Counted from the first letter of the stretch, positions 46,166-55,676 are shown. The stretch: 64,000 bases of DNA from Nostoc sp. UHCC 0702 (GCA_017164015.1 CP071065.1:1826501-1890500); one strand, 5' to 3'. The notes: generated from the sequence alone by a model not told the origin. A program made the numbers and translations.

Positions 46166-49100
46166 ATGACGATCGCGTACCATAACAGCCGAGATAACGA
46201 AGATATATTTACCGATTTAAATCAGAATGATAATAACGTGAAAATAGCGAATATTGCAAGTGATGAAGTTGCTGGTCTAAATACAATTACTCACGATTTT
46301 AAAATTTGGCGGCGGCAGTTGCAAGAAATTAGCACTCACATGCGCCAAGCCACAGAGATGGATACGCTACTGAAAGTTACTGTAGCACAAGTTCGAGAAA
46401 AAATTGCTTGCGATCGCGCCTTGATTTATCAATTTACTTCTTTTGATTCTGGTACTGTTTTAGTAGAATCTAGAACTCTTGGTTGGACACCTATTCAAGG
46501 CGAAACTATTCCGGGAATTGTTTTTGGTTCCTATACCAATCAAGACTATCTAGAACCGATAGTTATTGATGATGTTAATCAGATACAACTCACAGCTTAC
46601 CAAAAACAACTTTTAGATAAATTTCAGATCAAATCAAGTTTAAGTTTACCAATTTTAATAGAAGGTAAAGTCTGGGGCTTATTGGTAATCAACCATTGTT
46701 CTGTAGCAAGGCATTGGCAAGAGATGGAAATTACCTTACTATCTCAAATTACCACAGAACTAGCTTACAAATCGCAAACTTTTGAATTTCAACAAGAACT
46801 GCAAAAACGCACATTAGCAAAAAAATCAGTAGCCAAGGTTATTGAGAAAATTCTCCACTTATCAAGTCTTGATAAAATTTTCCAGACAACCACCCAAGAA
46901 ATCCGCCAATTACTACGATGCGATCGCGTCGGTGTTTATCGCTTCAATTCAGACTGGAGTGGTGAGTTTGTCGCTGAATCAGTGGGTCAAGGTTGGGTAA
47001 AAATGGTGACACCTGAATTTTATATGGTCTGGGAAGATACCCACCTCCAAGAAACTCAAGGAGGACGTTATGCCAAAGGCGAAAGCTTTGTGGTTAATGA
47101 TATCTATCAAGCAGGTCATGCTCAATGCCACATTGATATTTTAGAACAGTATGAAATGAAGGCTTACATCGTTGCCCCGATATTTACTGGAGAGAAATTA
47201 TGGGGCTTGTTAGGAGTTTATCAAAATTCTGGCCCTCGTAATTGGCAAGCTTGGGAAGAAACCGTTGTGACTCAAATTGGTTTACAATTTGGTGTGGCTA
47301 TCTCACAAAGAGAATATGTGGAAAAAGCGGAGAAAAAATCTGAGCAATTAACTCAGATAATTGAGCAAGAACAAGCTTTTACCAAAATAGCCAACCGCAT
47401 CCGCCAATCCTTAGATGTGCAAAACATTTTCAAAATCACCACTCAAGAAGTACGGCACTTATTACGATGCGATCGCGTATCTGTTTTTCGCTTCCATCCT
47501 GATTGGAGTGGTGAATTTGTCGCCGAGTCAGTAGGTAATAATTGGGTCAAATTAGTAGCCCCTGATATTAGAACAGTTTGGGCAGATACCTATTTACAAG
47601 AAAATGATGGAGGTCGGTATAGCAAAGGTGATAGCTGTGTTGCCAATAATATTTATCAAATGGGCTATTCTTCTTGCCATATAGAAAGGTTAGAACAGCT
47701 GGATATTAAATCTCATGTGATTGTGCCAGTATTCACTGGTGAACAATTATGGGGCTTGTTAGCAGCTTATCAAAATACAGACTTTCGTGAATGGCAAGCT
47801 TGGGAAATCAACTTTATAGTTCAGATTGGTTTGCAATTTGGCATAGCTTTATCACAAGCAGAACATCTCGAACAAGTGCGGGTGAAATCTAAGCAACTAG
47901 TTCAGATAGCCGAACAAGAAAAAGCTGTCACCAAGATTATCAACCGGATGCGCCAATCATTAGATATAGAAGATATCTTCAAGATTACCACTCAAGAAGT
48001 GCGGCAATTACTGCGAAGCGATCGCGTAGCTATTTATCGCTTTAATTCAGACTGGAGTGGTAAATTTGTAGCTGAATCGGTAGGTAATAATTGGGTAAAA
48101 ATCATCAGTCCTGATTTCAAATCAGTTTGGGAAGATACCTACTTACAAGAAAATCAAGGAGGTCGATATGCCAGAGGTGACAGCTTTGTAGTTAATGACA
48201 TCTATCAAGCAAATTTGACTCCTTGCCACATTGAGATTTTAGAACAGTTTGAAGCCAAATCTTATGTAGTAGTTCCGGTATTTTCTGGAGATCAATTGTG
48301 GGGCTTGCTGGCAAGTTACCAAAATTCTGCTTCTCGTCATTGGGAAGAATCGGAAGTCAGCTTAATAGCACGTATTGGCGACCAGTTAGGACTAGCATTA
48401 CAACAAATTGAATATCTGCAACAACTACAGGGACAGTCAGCCAAATTAGCAGAAGCCGCAGCCAGGGAAAAAGCCGCTAAGGAGTTACTGCAACTACGTT
48501 CTATTCAACTCCTCACAGCCCTCAGACCTGCCCTCAACGGTGATTTGACAGTACGTGCGCCAATTACAGAAGACGAACTAGGCACTATCGCCGACGCTTA
48601 CAATAATACCTTGCAAGCCCTGCGGCAAATTGTCATCCAAGTGCAAGCAGCCGCCCAAAAAGTTGCCCAAACCTCTGGTAACAGCGATGCTTCACTAGCG
48701 GGACTGACCAATCTGGCAAAACAACAGTCTCATGATATTACTCAAGCCTTAGGCGAGATTCAACAGATGGCAGACTCCACTCAAGCTGTGGTGGCTAACG
48801 CCGAGTTAGTGCAAGCAGCAGTGCAACAAGCCAATCAAACTGTAGAGTCTGGCGATACAGCCATGAACATGACTGTCAAAGCCATCCAAGGGATTCGTGA
48901 AACCGTCGCCCAAACCAGCAAAAAGATTAAACGCCTCAGCGAATCATCACAAAAAATCTCCAAAGTGGTGAATTTGATCAGTAATTTTGCTACACAGACA
49001 AACGTACTGGCTTTGAATGCAGCCATTGAAGCCACCCGTGCAGGTGAATATGGCAAAGGCTTTGCAGTTGTCGCTGATGAAGTTCGTTCTTTATCTCGCC

Positions 49101-49474
49101 AGTCAGCAGCAGCAACCATCGAAATTGAAAAATTAGTCCAGGAGATTCAAACAGAAACTGGGGAGGTGGCGGTAGCGATGGAAACTGGGATACAGCAGGT
49201 AGTAGAAGGTACTAACCTTGTCAGTGAAACCCGCCAAAACTTGAATGCGATCGTTTCTGCAACTGCTGAAATTAGTCAATTAATCCAGCAGATTACCGCA
49301 GCCACCCATCAACAAATGGGGCAATCGGTAATGGTGACAACATCAATGAAAGAGGTAGCAGAAATTGCTGACAAAACCTTTGCTGAATCTCAACAAATTG
49401 CTACTGTCTTCCAAGATTTATCAGGAATGGCGCAAGATTTGTTAACGACTGCGAGTAAGTTTAAAGTCAACTGA
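46166..49474 (+). CDS. Soluble chemoreceptor with four GAF domains, three of them bilin-type (PixJ/PtxD-like)
   Basis: A 1102-residue protein from the ATG at 46166 (GAGG 10 bp upstream). GAF1 (about 60-205) lacks a chromophore Cys. GAF2, GAF3 and GAF4 share DRVxxxRFxxDWSGxFVAESVG, W.DT.LQE..GGRY and a Cys-His (QCHID, SCHIE, PCHIE) at residues 321, 504 and 687, exactly 183 residues apart. That is the bilin attachment site of cyanobacteriochromes, and no DXCF second Cys is seen. A HAMP-like linker (about 780-830) and an MCP signalling domain follow, with the conserved tip TNVLALNAAIEATRAGE. There is no membrane helix. Known relatives control phototaxis; a red/green-type photocycle is an inference. 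Confidence 0.9.
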   Translation: MTIAYHNSRDNEDIFTDLNQNDNNVKIANIASDEVAGLNTITHDFKIWRRQLQEISTHMRQATEMDTLLKVTVAQVREKIACDRALIYQFTSFDSGTVLVESRTLGWTPIQGETIPGIVFGSYTNQDYLEPIVIDDVNQIQLTAYQKQLLDKFQIKSSLSLPILIEGKVWGLLVINHCSVARHWQEMEITLLSQITTELAYKSQTFEFQQELQKRTLAKKSVAKVIEKILHLSSLDKIFQTTTQEIRQLLRCDRVGVYRFNSDWSGEFVAESVGQGWVKMVTPEFYMVWEDTHLQETQGGRYAKGESFVVNDIYQAGHAQCHIDILEQYEMKAYIVAPIFTGEKLWGLLGVYQNSGPRNWQAWEETVVTQIGLQFGVAISQREYVEKAEKKSEQLTQIIEQEQAFTKIANRIRQSLDVQNIFKITTQEVRHLLRCDRVSVFRFHPDWSGEFVAESVGNNWVKLVAPDIRTVWADTYLQENDGGRYSKGDSCVANNIYQMGYSSCHIERLEQLDIKSHVIVPVFTGEQLWGLLAAYQNTDFREWQAWEINFIVQIGLQFGIALSQAEHLEQVRVKSKQLVQIAEQEKAVTKIINRMRQSLDIEDIFKITTQEVRQLLRSDRVAIYRFNSDWSGKFVAESVGNNWVKIISPDFKSVWEDTYLQENQGGRYARGDSFVVNDIYQANLTPCHIEILEQFEAKSYVVVPVFSGDQLWGLLASYQNSASRHWEESEVSLIARIGDQLGLALQQIEYLQQLQGQSAKLAEAAAREKAAKELLQLRSIQLLTALRPALNGDLTVRAPITEDELGTIADAYNNTLQALRQIVIQVQAAAQKVAQTSGNSDASLAGLTNLAKQQSHDITQALGEIQQMADSTQAVVANAELVQAAVQQANQTVESGDTAMNMTVKAIQGIRETVAQTSKKIKRLSESSQKISKVVNLISNFATQTNVLALNAAIEATRAGEYGKGFAVVADEVRSLSRQSAAATIEIEKLVQEIQTETGEVAVAMETGIQQVVEGTNLVSETRQNLNAIVSATAEISQLIQQITAATHQQMGQSVMVTTSMKEVAEIADKTFAESQQIATVFQDLSGMAQDLLTTASKFKVN

Positions 49475-49481
49475 ATTTTAG

Positions 49482-49889
49482 ATTTTAGATTTTGAATTTT
49501 GGATTTTGGATTATGAATGAGGAGGATTTTAAGCGGAGAACAAAGCAGTTAGCATTGCGAGTAATTCACTTGGTAGAAGCCCTTCCACAGAACCGAACTG
49601 CGGAGGTAATTGGTAAACAGCTAATCCGTTCAGCAACATCTGTGGGTGCAAACTATCGGTCAGCTTGTCGTGGCAAGTCAATCGCTGATGTCATTGCTAA
49701 ACTCAGCTTGGTAGAGGAAGAAGCCGATGAAAGTCTTTATTGGATGGAACTTATCATTGAGGTTGGTTTATTACCAGCAGAAAAACTGAGCAACTTAATG
49801 GCAGAAAATAACGAAATTCTGGCAATGACAGTTGCATCAATCAAAACCTTACGCAACAAAGCCAAAATCCAAAATCCAAAATCTAAAAT
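49482..49889. repeat. 28-bp inverted repeats flanking the four-helix-bundle gene
   Basis: The left repeat (49482-49509, starting ATTTTAGATTTTGAATTTTG) and right repeat (49862-49889, starting CCAAAATCCAAAATCCAAAA) are reverse complements with one mismatch in 28. They enclose the 127-codon gene and nothing else. The left one starts 7 bp after the mcp stop, and the right one ends at the base before the cheA start codon. The right copy encodes the last residues of the enclosed protein. Confidence 0.85.
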
Positions 49890-49893
49890 ATGA
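49513..49893 (+). CDS. Four-helix-bundle protein (S23/23S rRNA intervening-sequence family, Avd-like fold)
   Basis: A 126-residue helical protein from the ATG at 49513 (MNEEDFKRRTKQLALRVIHL). The family core IGKQLIRSATSVGANYRSAC, then RGKSIADVIAKLSLVEEEAD and ESLYWMELI, is unmistakable. The fold is shared with Avd of diversity-generating retroelements, but no reverse transcriptase is near. The in-frame extension to 49492 reads through the repeat and starts at TTG, so it is rejected. The tail NKAKIQNPKSKI is encoded by the flanking repeat. Its stop (TGA) overlaps the cheA ATG as ATGA. It is an intruder in the che operon; its function is unknown. Confidence 0.88.
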   Translation: MNEEDFKRRTKQLALRVIHLVEALPQNRTAEVIGKQLIRSATSVGANYRSACRGKSIADVIAKLSLVEEEADESLYWMELIIEVGLLPAEKLSNLMAENNEILAMTVASIKTLRNKAKIQNPKSKI

Positions 49894-52800
49894 TTACAGA
49901 CACAGAAATTCGTGAACAAGGTTATCTCTATTTTTTAGCAGAAGCCCCAGAATTAGTCCAAACTATCGAGCAAGAATTGTTTAGTTTGTCGGAAGATTAT
50001 AGCATTGCTAAAGTACATAATCTCATGCGAGCAACTCATACAATCAAAGGTGGAGCTGCTAACGTTGGGTTAGAAATAATTAAGATGATAGCCCATTCTT
50101 TAGAAGATGTATTTAAGGCACTTTATAGCCCAGAAGTGATCATTGATGCTGAATTACAAACGCTCCTCCTACAAGCTTATGAATGTCTTCATTTAGCACT
50201 CAATAAAGAAGTTACAGGAAGTACTGTTAATGATGAAGAAATTATTCACCGAGCAACTTTTGTTTTTGCACAATTACAAGAAAAACTTGGAGATGCTTTC
50301 GGCAATGACAATCATATTCCCACTTCCCAAGAATTGGGTTTTGATATTGTTCAATCTATATTTGAAGTAGGAGTACAGCAACGCTTAGAAAGTATTGCTG
50401 AAGCCATTAGCAATCCTCCGGATTCTACCGATTTTGGAAATTTTTTAGTTTCGCAAGCTGAGGTTTTTCTTGGTCTGGCAGAATCTTTAAATTTACCGGG
50501 ATTGGGAGAAATTTCCCAAACAATGATCACAGCGCTGCAAGCAAATCCTGACCAGGTGTGCCAAATTGCAGAAGTTGCTTTTGCAAATTTACAGCAAGCA
50601 CAAAAACAAGTATTAGCAGGCGATCGCACTTCTGGTGGAACTCCTTCTCCAGCTTTACAAAAACTTGCAGGACTGGTGCAGGAGAAGTTATCTGTAGAAT
50701 CACATGATGATTCGTCTACTACACCAGATACTACAAATATCAATCCTACATCTGTCAGTATTGGAGAGGAATTTTACGAATTTTTAACTGCATCTGGAAA
50801 CACTAAAAATGAGCGGATTAAACCAACAACTGCTAAGTTGTATTTAAAAGTAATTCAGTATATTTTAGGTTGGTTTAATCACGAAATGGAAATACCAGAG
50901 TCAGAACTGGTTTTGACTCTACTTGTTTCCAAAAATCAAGATGATACTTCATTTAGTTATATTGAAAATTGGATCAGCAAATTTCTTGATTTTCTTCGAG
51001 ACGAAGAAGATAAATACAATCTTTGTCTGTATCGACAAGGTATGATTTTAATCATTCTACTTGCTGTTGTCAAATTTCAATATTCTGTAAATAAAAATGA
51101 CAACAATCTTGTCTTGATACAAAGACTACAAAATAAAATTAGTCAATTAGCAAAAGAATACAAGAAATATCCTCCTGTAACTGCCAAAGAAAAAAATTGG
51201 CTTGAAAATCCCAAGTTACAAAAACTGTTATTTTTGAAAAATATATCGGCTCCTGTCTCATCTACAGATGATAGTTTGTTAGAGGCAATCTGGGGAGGAG
51301 AAACGCATCAAAATATTACTGATGAAGTCGAAACTAACCAATTTCAAGACGAAGTTAAAATTGATAATTCCTTAGAAATAGGTGAACCTTGGGTTGCAAA
51401 TGAACAGCAAATTACGAATATCCCTGTTTCAGCTATAAAAAATATTGAACCAATAGAAGATAAATCTCAATCTAACAAAAGTAAAAATTCTCGGCAAAAT
51501 TCATTTATTCGTGTAGATACAGAAGGACTAAGACACATCAATTATCTAGCAGGAGAATTGCTAATTCACCAAAAACGGCGGACTTTACATGATGAACAAA
51601 TCCAAGAAATAATCGAACAATTATTACAGCGACTTACCAGACACCAAGAAACTTTAAATCAATTACGTGATTTACCATTACAGAGACAAAGTTTGATATC
51701 CCAATCCACACAAAATTTTGCCAGTGTGAAATTTGATTCTCTAGAAATGGATGTATATACAGAATTCAATTTAACTTTACACGAAACCATCGAAGAAGCA
51801 CTACAATTACATGAAACCACAGAGTCTCTTGACTTACTCCTCAAGCAAGCTATTCATATTAGTAATACAAAGCAAAATTTAGCTTTTAGCATTATAGATA
51901 ATTTAGTAGAAGCACGAATGTTGCCATTGGGGAATATCTTGAATCGTTTCCCCCAAATGATTAAGAAGCTGGCAAATGTTTATAATAAATTGGTAGAATT
52001 AAAACTCACTGGTGCAGAAGTGCTAGTGGATAAAGCCATAGCTGAAAAGCTTTATGAACCATTATTGCACCTAGTTCGTAACGCTTTTGATCACGGTATT
52101 GAATATCCACAAATTCGTCAGCAAAGTGATAAACCAGAACAAGGTTTAATCGAAATCCGTGCCTATCATCAAGGAAGTCAAACTATTATTGAAGTTCGTG
52201 ATGATGGACAGGGGTTAAATTTAGAAAAACTCCGCAGAAAAGCTCTTGAACTTTATCCCATCCAAAGTGAAGATAAAGCTAGAAACTATGCTGCTAATCT
52301 AACTGAAACTGAACTATTAGATTTAATGTTTTCACCGGGATTTACTACTGCTGATAAGGTGAATGAAATTTCGGGACGTGGTATAGGTTTAGATATTGTG
52401 CGTTCACAGTTGCAAGCACTTAACGGCTCAGTTTCAGTTCAATTTTTGCCCAATCGAGGCACAACCTTTGTACTTAAAATTCCTTTTTCTATGACCACAG
52501 ATAAATTAATGTTAGTCCAAGCAGGGGGTGTTGTTTATGCTTTCCTTTTGGATAGTATCGAAAAAATATTGATACCCTCACCTCAGCAAATCAAAGAGTT
52601 TGAAGGTAAAAAAGTCTTGCATTGGAATACAGACCAAGATGAAGCTATGGTCAGCCTCCATCAACTTTCAGACTTGATGTATTATAAAGGTTCGTTTTTT
52701 AATAGCACAAATTTATCTAGTACACCAACTATTTATGAGCCAAAATACCTGAACAATCCTGTGCTTTTGCTGCGGCGAAATCAAGGAATTTTTGGTTTAG

Positions 52801-53528
52801 AAATCGACCAAATAATTGGTGAACAAGAATTGGTGATCAGACCTTTAGGGAATGCGATCGCTCCCCCAAAATATATTTATGGTTGTAGTAGTTTAGCTAA
52901 TGGTAACCTCATTTTAGTGATTGATGGTGCGCTACTCCTAGAATCTAACGAAAAGCAAGCAACTCTTGAGATTGCAGCACTACCAGCAGCTGCTTCTGCC
53001 AATAAAAATACCTTGCAGATGTCAGGGTATACTACTCCATCCATACCGTTACTTACTGCTTCTACTTCCACAGATACTATAGAAAAGCAACCAATTCAGT
53101 CTCCAGAACCAAATAATAAAACACCAAAAGTAGTGCTGATAGTAGATGACGCAATTAGTCTGCGGCAAACCCTCTCTCTCACTTTACAAAAATCTGGCTA
53201 TCAAGTAATACAAGCACAAAATGGTGTAGAAGCTTTAGAAAAATTGCAACGGCATCCCGACATTCAGGTGGTAATTTCCGATTTAGAGATGCCACGAATG
53301 AATGGTTTTGAGTTATTAGGTAATCTCCGTCAAAACCCAAATTTTGTCAAAATGCCTGTAGTGATTCTCACTTCGCGCAGTGCCAATAAACATCGGCAAC
53401 TTGCACAAGAATTAGGCGCACATGCTTACTTAACCAAACCTTATTTAGAGCATGAGTTTCTCTCTACTATTGAAGCGTTAGTTAATCAAGATGTGAAGAA
53501 TCTAACTACTGTAGTGATGAATTATTAA
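49890..53528 (+). CDS. cheA: Hybrid CheA histidine kinase with receiver domain (PixL-like)
   Basis: A 1212-residue kinase. HPt domain with phospho-acceptor His50 in ATHTIKGGAANVG. A weaker HPt-like helical stretch (about 150-260). An unusual insert (about 289-450, EEFYEFLTASGNTKNERIKP...) of helical character. Dimerisation region from about 538. HATPase from about 713 with N-box LVRNAFDHGIEYP, G1 VRDDGQGLN and G2 ISGRGIGLDIV. CheW-like domain (about 870-1010). C-terminal receiver (about 1078-1205) with LIVDDA, phospho-Asp in VVISDLEMPRMNG and LTKPY. The start ATG overlaps the preceding stop and has no Shine-Dalgarno, so translation is probably coupled to the four-helix-bundle gene. Confidence 0.93.
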   Translation: MITDTEIREQGYLYFLAEAPELVQTIEQELFSLSEDYSIAKVHNLMRATHTIKGGAANVGLEIIKMIAHSLEDVFKALYSPEVIIDAELQTLLLQAYECLHLALNKEVTGSTVNDEEIIHRATFVFAQLQEKLGDAFGNDNHIPTSQELGFDIVQSIFEVGVQQRLESIAEAISNPPDSTDFGNFLVSQAEVFLGLAESLNLPGLGEISQTMITALQANPDQVCQIAEVAFANLQQAQKQVLAGDRTSGGTPSPALQKLAGLVQEKLSVESHDDSSTTPDTTNINPTSVSIGEEFYEFLTASGNTKNERIKPTTAKLYLKVIQYILGWFNHEMEIPESELVLTLLVSKNQDDTSFSYIENWISKFLDFLRDEEDKYNLCLYRQGMILIILLAVVKFQYSVNKNDNNLVLIQRLQNKISQLAKEYKKYPPVTAKEKNWLENPKLQKLLFLKNISAPVSSTDDSLLEAIWGGETHQNITDEVETNQFQDEVKIDNSLEIGEPWVANEQQITNIPVSAIKNIEPIEDKSQSNKSKNSRQNSFIRVDTEGLRHINYLAGELLIHQKRRTLHDEQIQEIIEQLLQRLTRHQETLNQLRDLPLQRQSLISQSTQNFASVKFDSLEMDVYTEFNLTLHETIEEALQLHETTESLDLLLKQAIHISNTKQNLAFSIIDNLVEARMLPLGNILNRFPQMIKKLANVYNKLVELKLTGAEVLVDKAIAEKLYEPLLHLVRNAFDHGIEYPQIRQQSDKPEQGLIEIRAYHQGSQTIIEVRDDGQGLNLEKLRRKALELYPIQSEDKARNYAANLTETELLDLMFSPGFTTADKVNEISGRGIGLDIVRSQLQALNGSVSVQFLPNRGTTFVLKIPFSMTTDKLMLVQAGGVVYAFLLDSIEKILIPSPQQIKEFEGKKVLHWNTDQDEAMVSLHQLSDLMYYKGSFFNSTNLSSTPTIYEPKYLNNPVLLLRRNQGIFGLEIDQIIGEQELVIRPLGNAIAPPKYIYGCSSLANGNLILVIDGALLLESNEKQATLEIAALPAAASANKNTLQMSGYTTPSIPLLTASTSTDTIEKQPIQSPEPNNKTPKVVLIVDDAISLRQTLSLTLQKSGYQVIQAQNGVEALEKLQRHPDIQVVISDLEMPRMNGFELLGNLRQNPNFVKMPVVILTSRSANKHRQLAQELGAHAYLTKPYLEHEFLSTIEALVNQDVKNLTTVVMNY

Positions 53529-53584
53529 TCATTACAGACCATTTATAAAGTAAATCTTAAGGTAGGGGCTTGTAGCCCTCAAGA

Positions 53585-53615
53585 ACTGGGGAGGTATTTT
53601 TCTTACTTCCCCAGT
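53585..53615. terminator. Bidirectional terminator candidate after cheA
   Basis: ACTGGGGA (53585-53592) pairs with TCCCCAGT (53608-53615) around a 15-nt loop, between cheA (plus) and the exported protein gene (minus), which converge here. The downstream T-richness is modest. Confidence 0.55.
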
Positions 53616-53651
53616 CTTTGCTACTCTGTTGAGTGAGACTCCAAAACCTTT

Positions 53652-54392
53652 CTAGGAACAGTTAACTGCTGAAGCCGAGTTCACTTTTGTTAAATCGCCA
53701 GTGAATACAACTGTGTATTGAAAAGGTGATGAACCAGTGCAAGTCATGGCATTTGTATTGGCGCGACGGGGACTTGACCACGAATCTGCCTGCACTGTCA
53801 AATTTGAGCCATCCCATGACAAACTTTTGACAACTAAAGAGTTACTTTTACCATCACTTGGCTTTTTGGCAGAGAAAAATGTGGCATAATCAACGGTGCC
53901 ATTTTCAGGATTAATACGGGCTATCACTGCTACTTTTGCACCGCCGCCGCTGCCATAGCTAGACAGCCAGCGTCCAGTGGCAAAGAGTCGAAAATCATTA
54001 CCAGTCTGGGTTCCAGTGGAGGTGAAAACGCCATACAAAACGCTTCCAGACCAAAGTAATCCATAGCCTGTACCATCGTCATTGGTTGTTTCGTAGTCGC
54101 TGCGACACCATTTCTTAACACCATTATCGAAACGAATAATGCGAGGATCTTTGTTCTTAGATGTTACTTGCTGATAACCAATATAGATACTTGTTGTCCC
54201 ACTAACCACCTTAGGGCCATTTTTAGCTTTGATGGTTGCCTCACTGTCATTGCATGTAAATGTCACGCCTTTACTGACAGAGGTTTGCACAGTAGTTTGG
54301 GCAAAAACTTGAGGAATTGCTAAATCAGATCCCAATACCGCTGATAGAAATAAAAATGCTAAATACTTCGGCACTTGGCGGTGATAAATCAT
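53652..54392 (-). CDS. Exported protein of unknown function
   Basis: A 246-residue protein with a signal peptide (YLAFLFLSAVLGSDLAIPQV, cleavage after VFAQ). The mature part is Ser/Thr/Gly-rich and mainly beta-strand in appearance, with Cys at FTCNDSE, KKWCRSD, AMTCTGS and the last AVNCS, so two disulphides are possible. The pattern SGTTSIYIGYQQVTSKNKDP followed by YGLLWSGSVLYGVFTSTG suggests a repetitive beta-fold. I do not recognise the family. It is convergent with cheA and has a ~440-bp gap upstream. Confidence 0.78.
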   Translation of the reverse strand: MIYHRQVPKYLAFLFLSAVLGSDLAIPQVFAQTTVQTSVSKGVTFTCNDSEATIKAKNGPKVVSGTTSIYIGYQQVTSKNKDPRIIRFDNGVKKWCRSDYETTNDDGTGYGLLWSGSVLYGVFTSTGTQTGNDFRLFATGRWLSSYGSGGGAKVAVIARINPENGTVDYATFFSAKKPSDGKSNSLVVKSLSWDGSNLTVQADSWSSPRRANTNAMTCTGSSPFQYTVVFTGDLTKVNSASAVNCS

Positions 54393-54833
54393 TGCACTGA
54401 ATTGTGAAAACTGTGTAAAATGTCACCATAACATAAAAGTTAACAAGTGCCAAATTTTTAGTTACTTACTGAAGTGATACTAATTTATAATTCATAATTC
54501 CTAGGTGCGTAAGACCTTGCGCTACTGCTTGATTCAGGCATTTCTTCAGGCTTTACCTGGTTATTCAAACAATACCTTGAATTCTAGTTGGCTAAAATAC
54601 AGCTAAAATGCTGTAATTAAATGCAAAGATATTGATAATTTTTCAATCTTTTTATTGTAAATTTCTACGTATTATTACTTAAAAAAATACACGGAGATGC
54701 GAACATTAGAATAAGCTGCCTTTGCGGCGTCTAGACGGCTGAAATACCAATTTTCCAAATAAAAAACAGTATGTGGAGAACTTTCCTGCCCTACCTACAT
54801 ACTGTTGATTTTCAGTTCCTTTGGATATTGAAC
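54393..54833. other. Non-coding gap between exported-protein and cytM genes
   Basis: AT-rich DNA containing a GGTGCGTAAGACCTTGCGC stretch at 54506 that resembles a worn end of the AGGACTTACGCA element family, and otherwise nothing recognisable. The promoter of the exported protein gene should lie at its left end. Confidence 0.4.
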
Positions 54834-55208
54834 CTACAAAGTCTCCAAATAGCTCAAAAGGTCTGCCATCTCTTGAACGCTTGGTTGGAATTTGGGCATG
54901 GGTGGTGTTTCGCCACTAATAACTTGGTGAATCAGTCCATACCGAGATTTGTGCTTTGAGACGGCTTGCAAACTGGGGCCTACTCGTCCGTCTGCTTCCA
55001 GTCCGTGACAACCAGCACAATTGATTTGAAAGATAGCATGTCCTTGAACTGGGTCTCCTGCCAGAGAAAGAACACTTTTGACGTATGGATCGGAAGCTCG
55101 AACCATCTGAACCCCAAAAATGCCTAAAGGGACTGCTAGCAGTATCGCTAGAGCCAACAAAGCGATCCGCTGAATCAGAGTTTCATGTTTGGTAATCTTG
55201 TTATCCAA
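54834..55208 (-). CDS. cytM: Cytochrome cM
   Basis: A 124-residue c-type cytochrome. A single N-terminal hydrophobic helix (about residues 14-36, ALLALAILLAVPLGIFGVQM) acts as signal or anchor. The haem-binding CAGCH follows at about residues 67-71, with the axial Met in ETPPMPKFQP near the C-terminus. Length and arrangement match CytM of cyanobacteria, a low-potential cytochrome that restrains photosynthetic electron flow in dark or mixotrophic conditions. It is divergent from petG, with 209 bp between the two starts. Confidence 0.9.
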   Translation of the reverse strand: MDNKITKHETLIQRIALLALAILLAVPLGIFGVQMVRASDPYVKSVLSLAGDPVQGHAIFQINCAGCHGLEADGRVGPSLQAVSKHKSRYGLIHQVISGETPPMPKFQPSVQEMADLLSYLETL

Positions 55209-55417
55209 AAGGTTTGCTGTGAAAGTCTAGGTGTGCTAAAAATTTTTCATTTCCTACACATAGCTTAAAAGTTCTTGATGGTGTCTGCAAGCACAAATTA
55301 GAGTTTTTTAATGAACTGTTGTCACCTAAAAACAATGCAGAGAGCGGGATTCATCCCCGATTTGGTAAAATCAAAACGAGATACGAATTTTGAACATTTG
55401 CAAACAGGAGATTAAAA

Positions 55418-55531
55418 GTGGTTGAACCCCTGCTCTCAGGTATTGTCCTTGGTCTAATTGTAGTTACCCTCGCTGGGCTGTTTTACGCTGCCTATAAGCA
55501 ATACAAGCGCCCTAACCAGTTGGGAGGGTGA
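55418..55531 (+). CDS. petG: Cytochrome b6f complex subunit V (PetG)
   Basis: A 37-residue gene starting with GTG (55418) and reading [20 protein letters not shown], then [17 protein letters not shown] and TGA. The ribosome site AGGAG at 55406-55410 fits the GTG. One membrane helix fills the centre, and the C-terminal [11 protein letters not shown] is the conserved PetG tail. PetG is a small essential subunit of the cytochrome b6f complex in thylakoids. It is too short and has too unusual a start for a usual ORF cut-off. STRR sequence begins immediately after the stop. Confidence 0.95.
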   Translation: MVEPLLSGIVLGLIVVTLAGLFYAAYKQYKRPNQLGG

Positions 55532-55676
55532 GGAAGTGAGGGGAATGGGGGGATAGGGGGATGAGGGGGATGAGGGGGATGAGGGAGATGAGGGGGATAT
55601 TCATATTACTTCTTCTTCCCCTGCTCCCCTGCTCCCCTGCTCCCCTGCTCCCCTATTCCCCTGCTCCCCTATTCCC
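55532..55676. repeat. STRR block: GGGGGATGA and GCTCCCCT arrays
   Basis: 55538-55600 holds GGGGGATGAGG-type units; 55618-55672 holds six GCTCCCCT/ATTCCCCT octamers. It separates petG from the convergent rsmD gene and reaches the rsmD stop. Confidence 0.85.
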
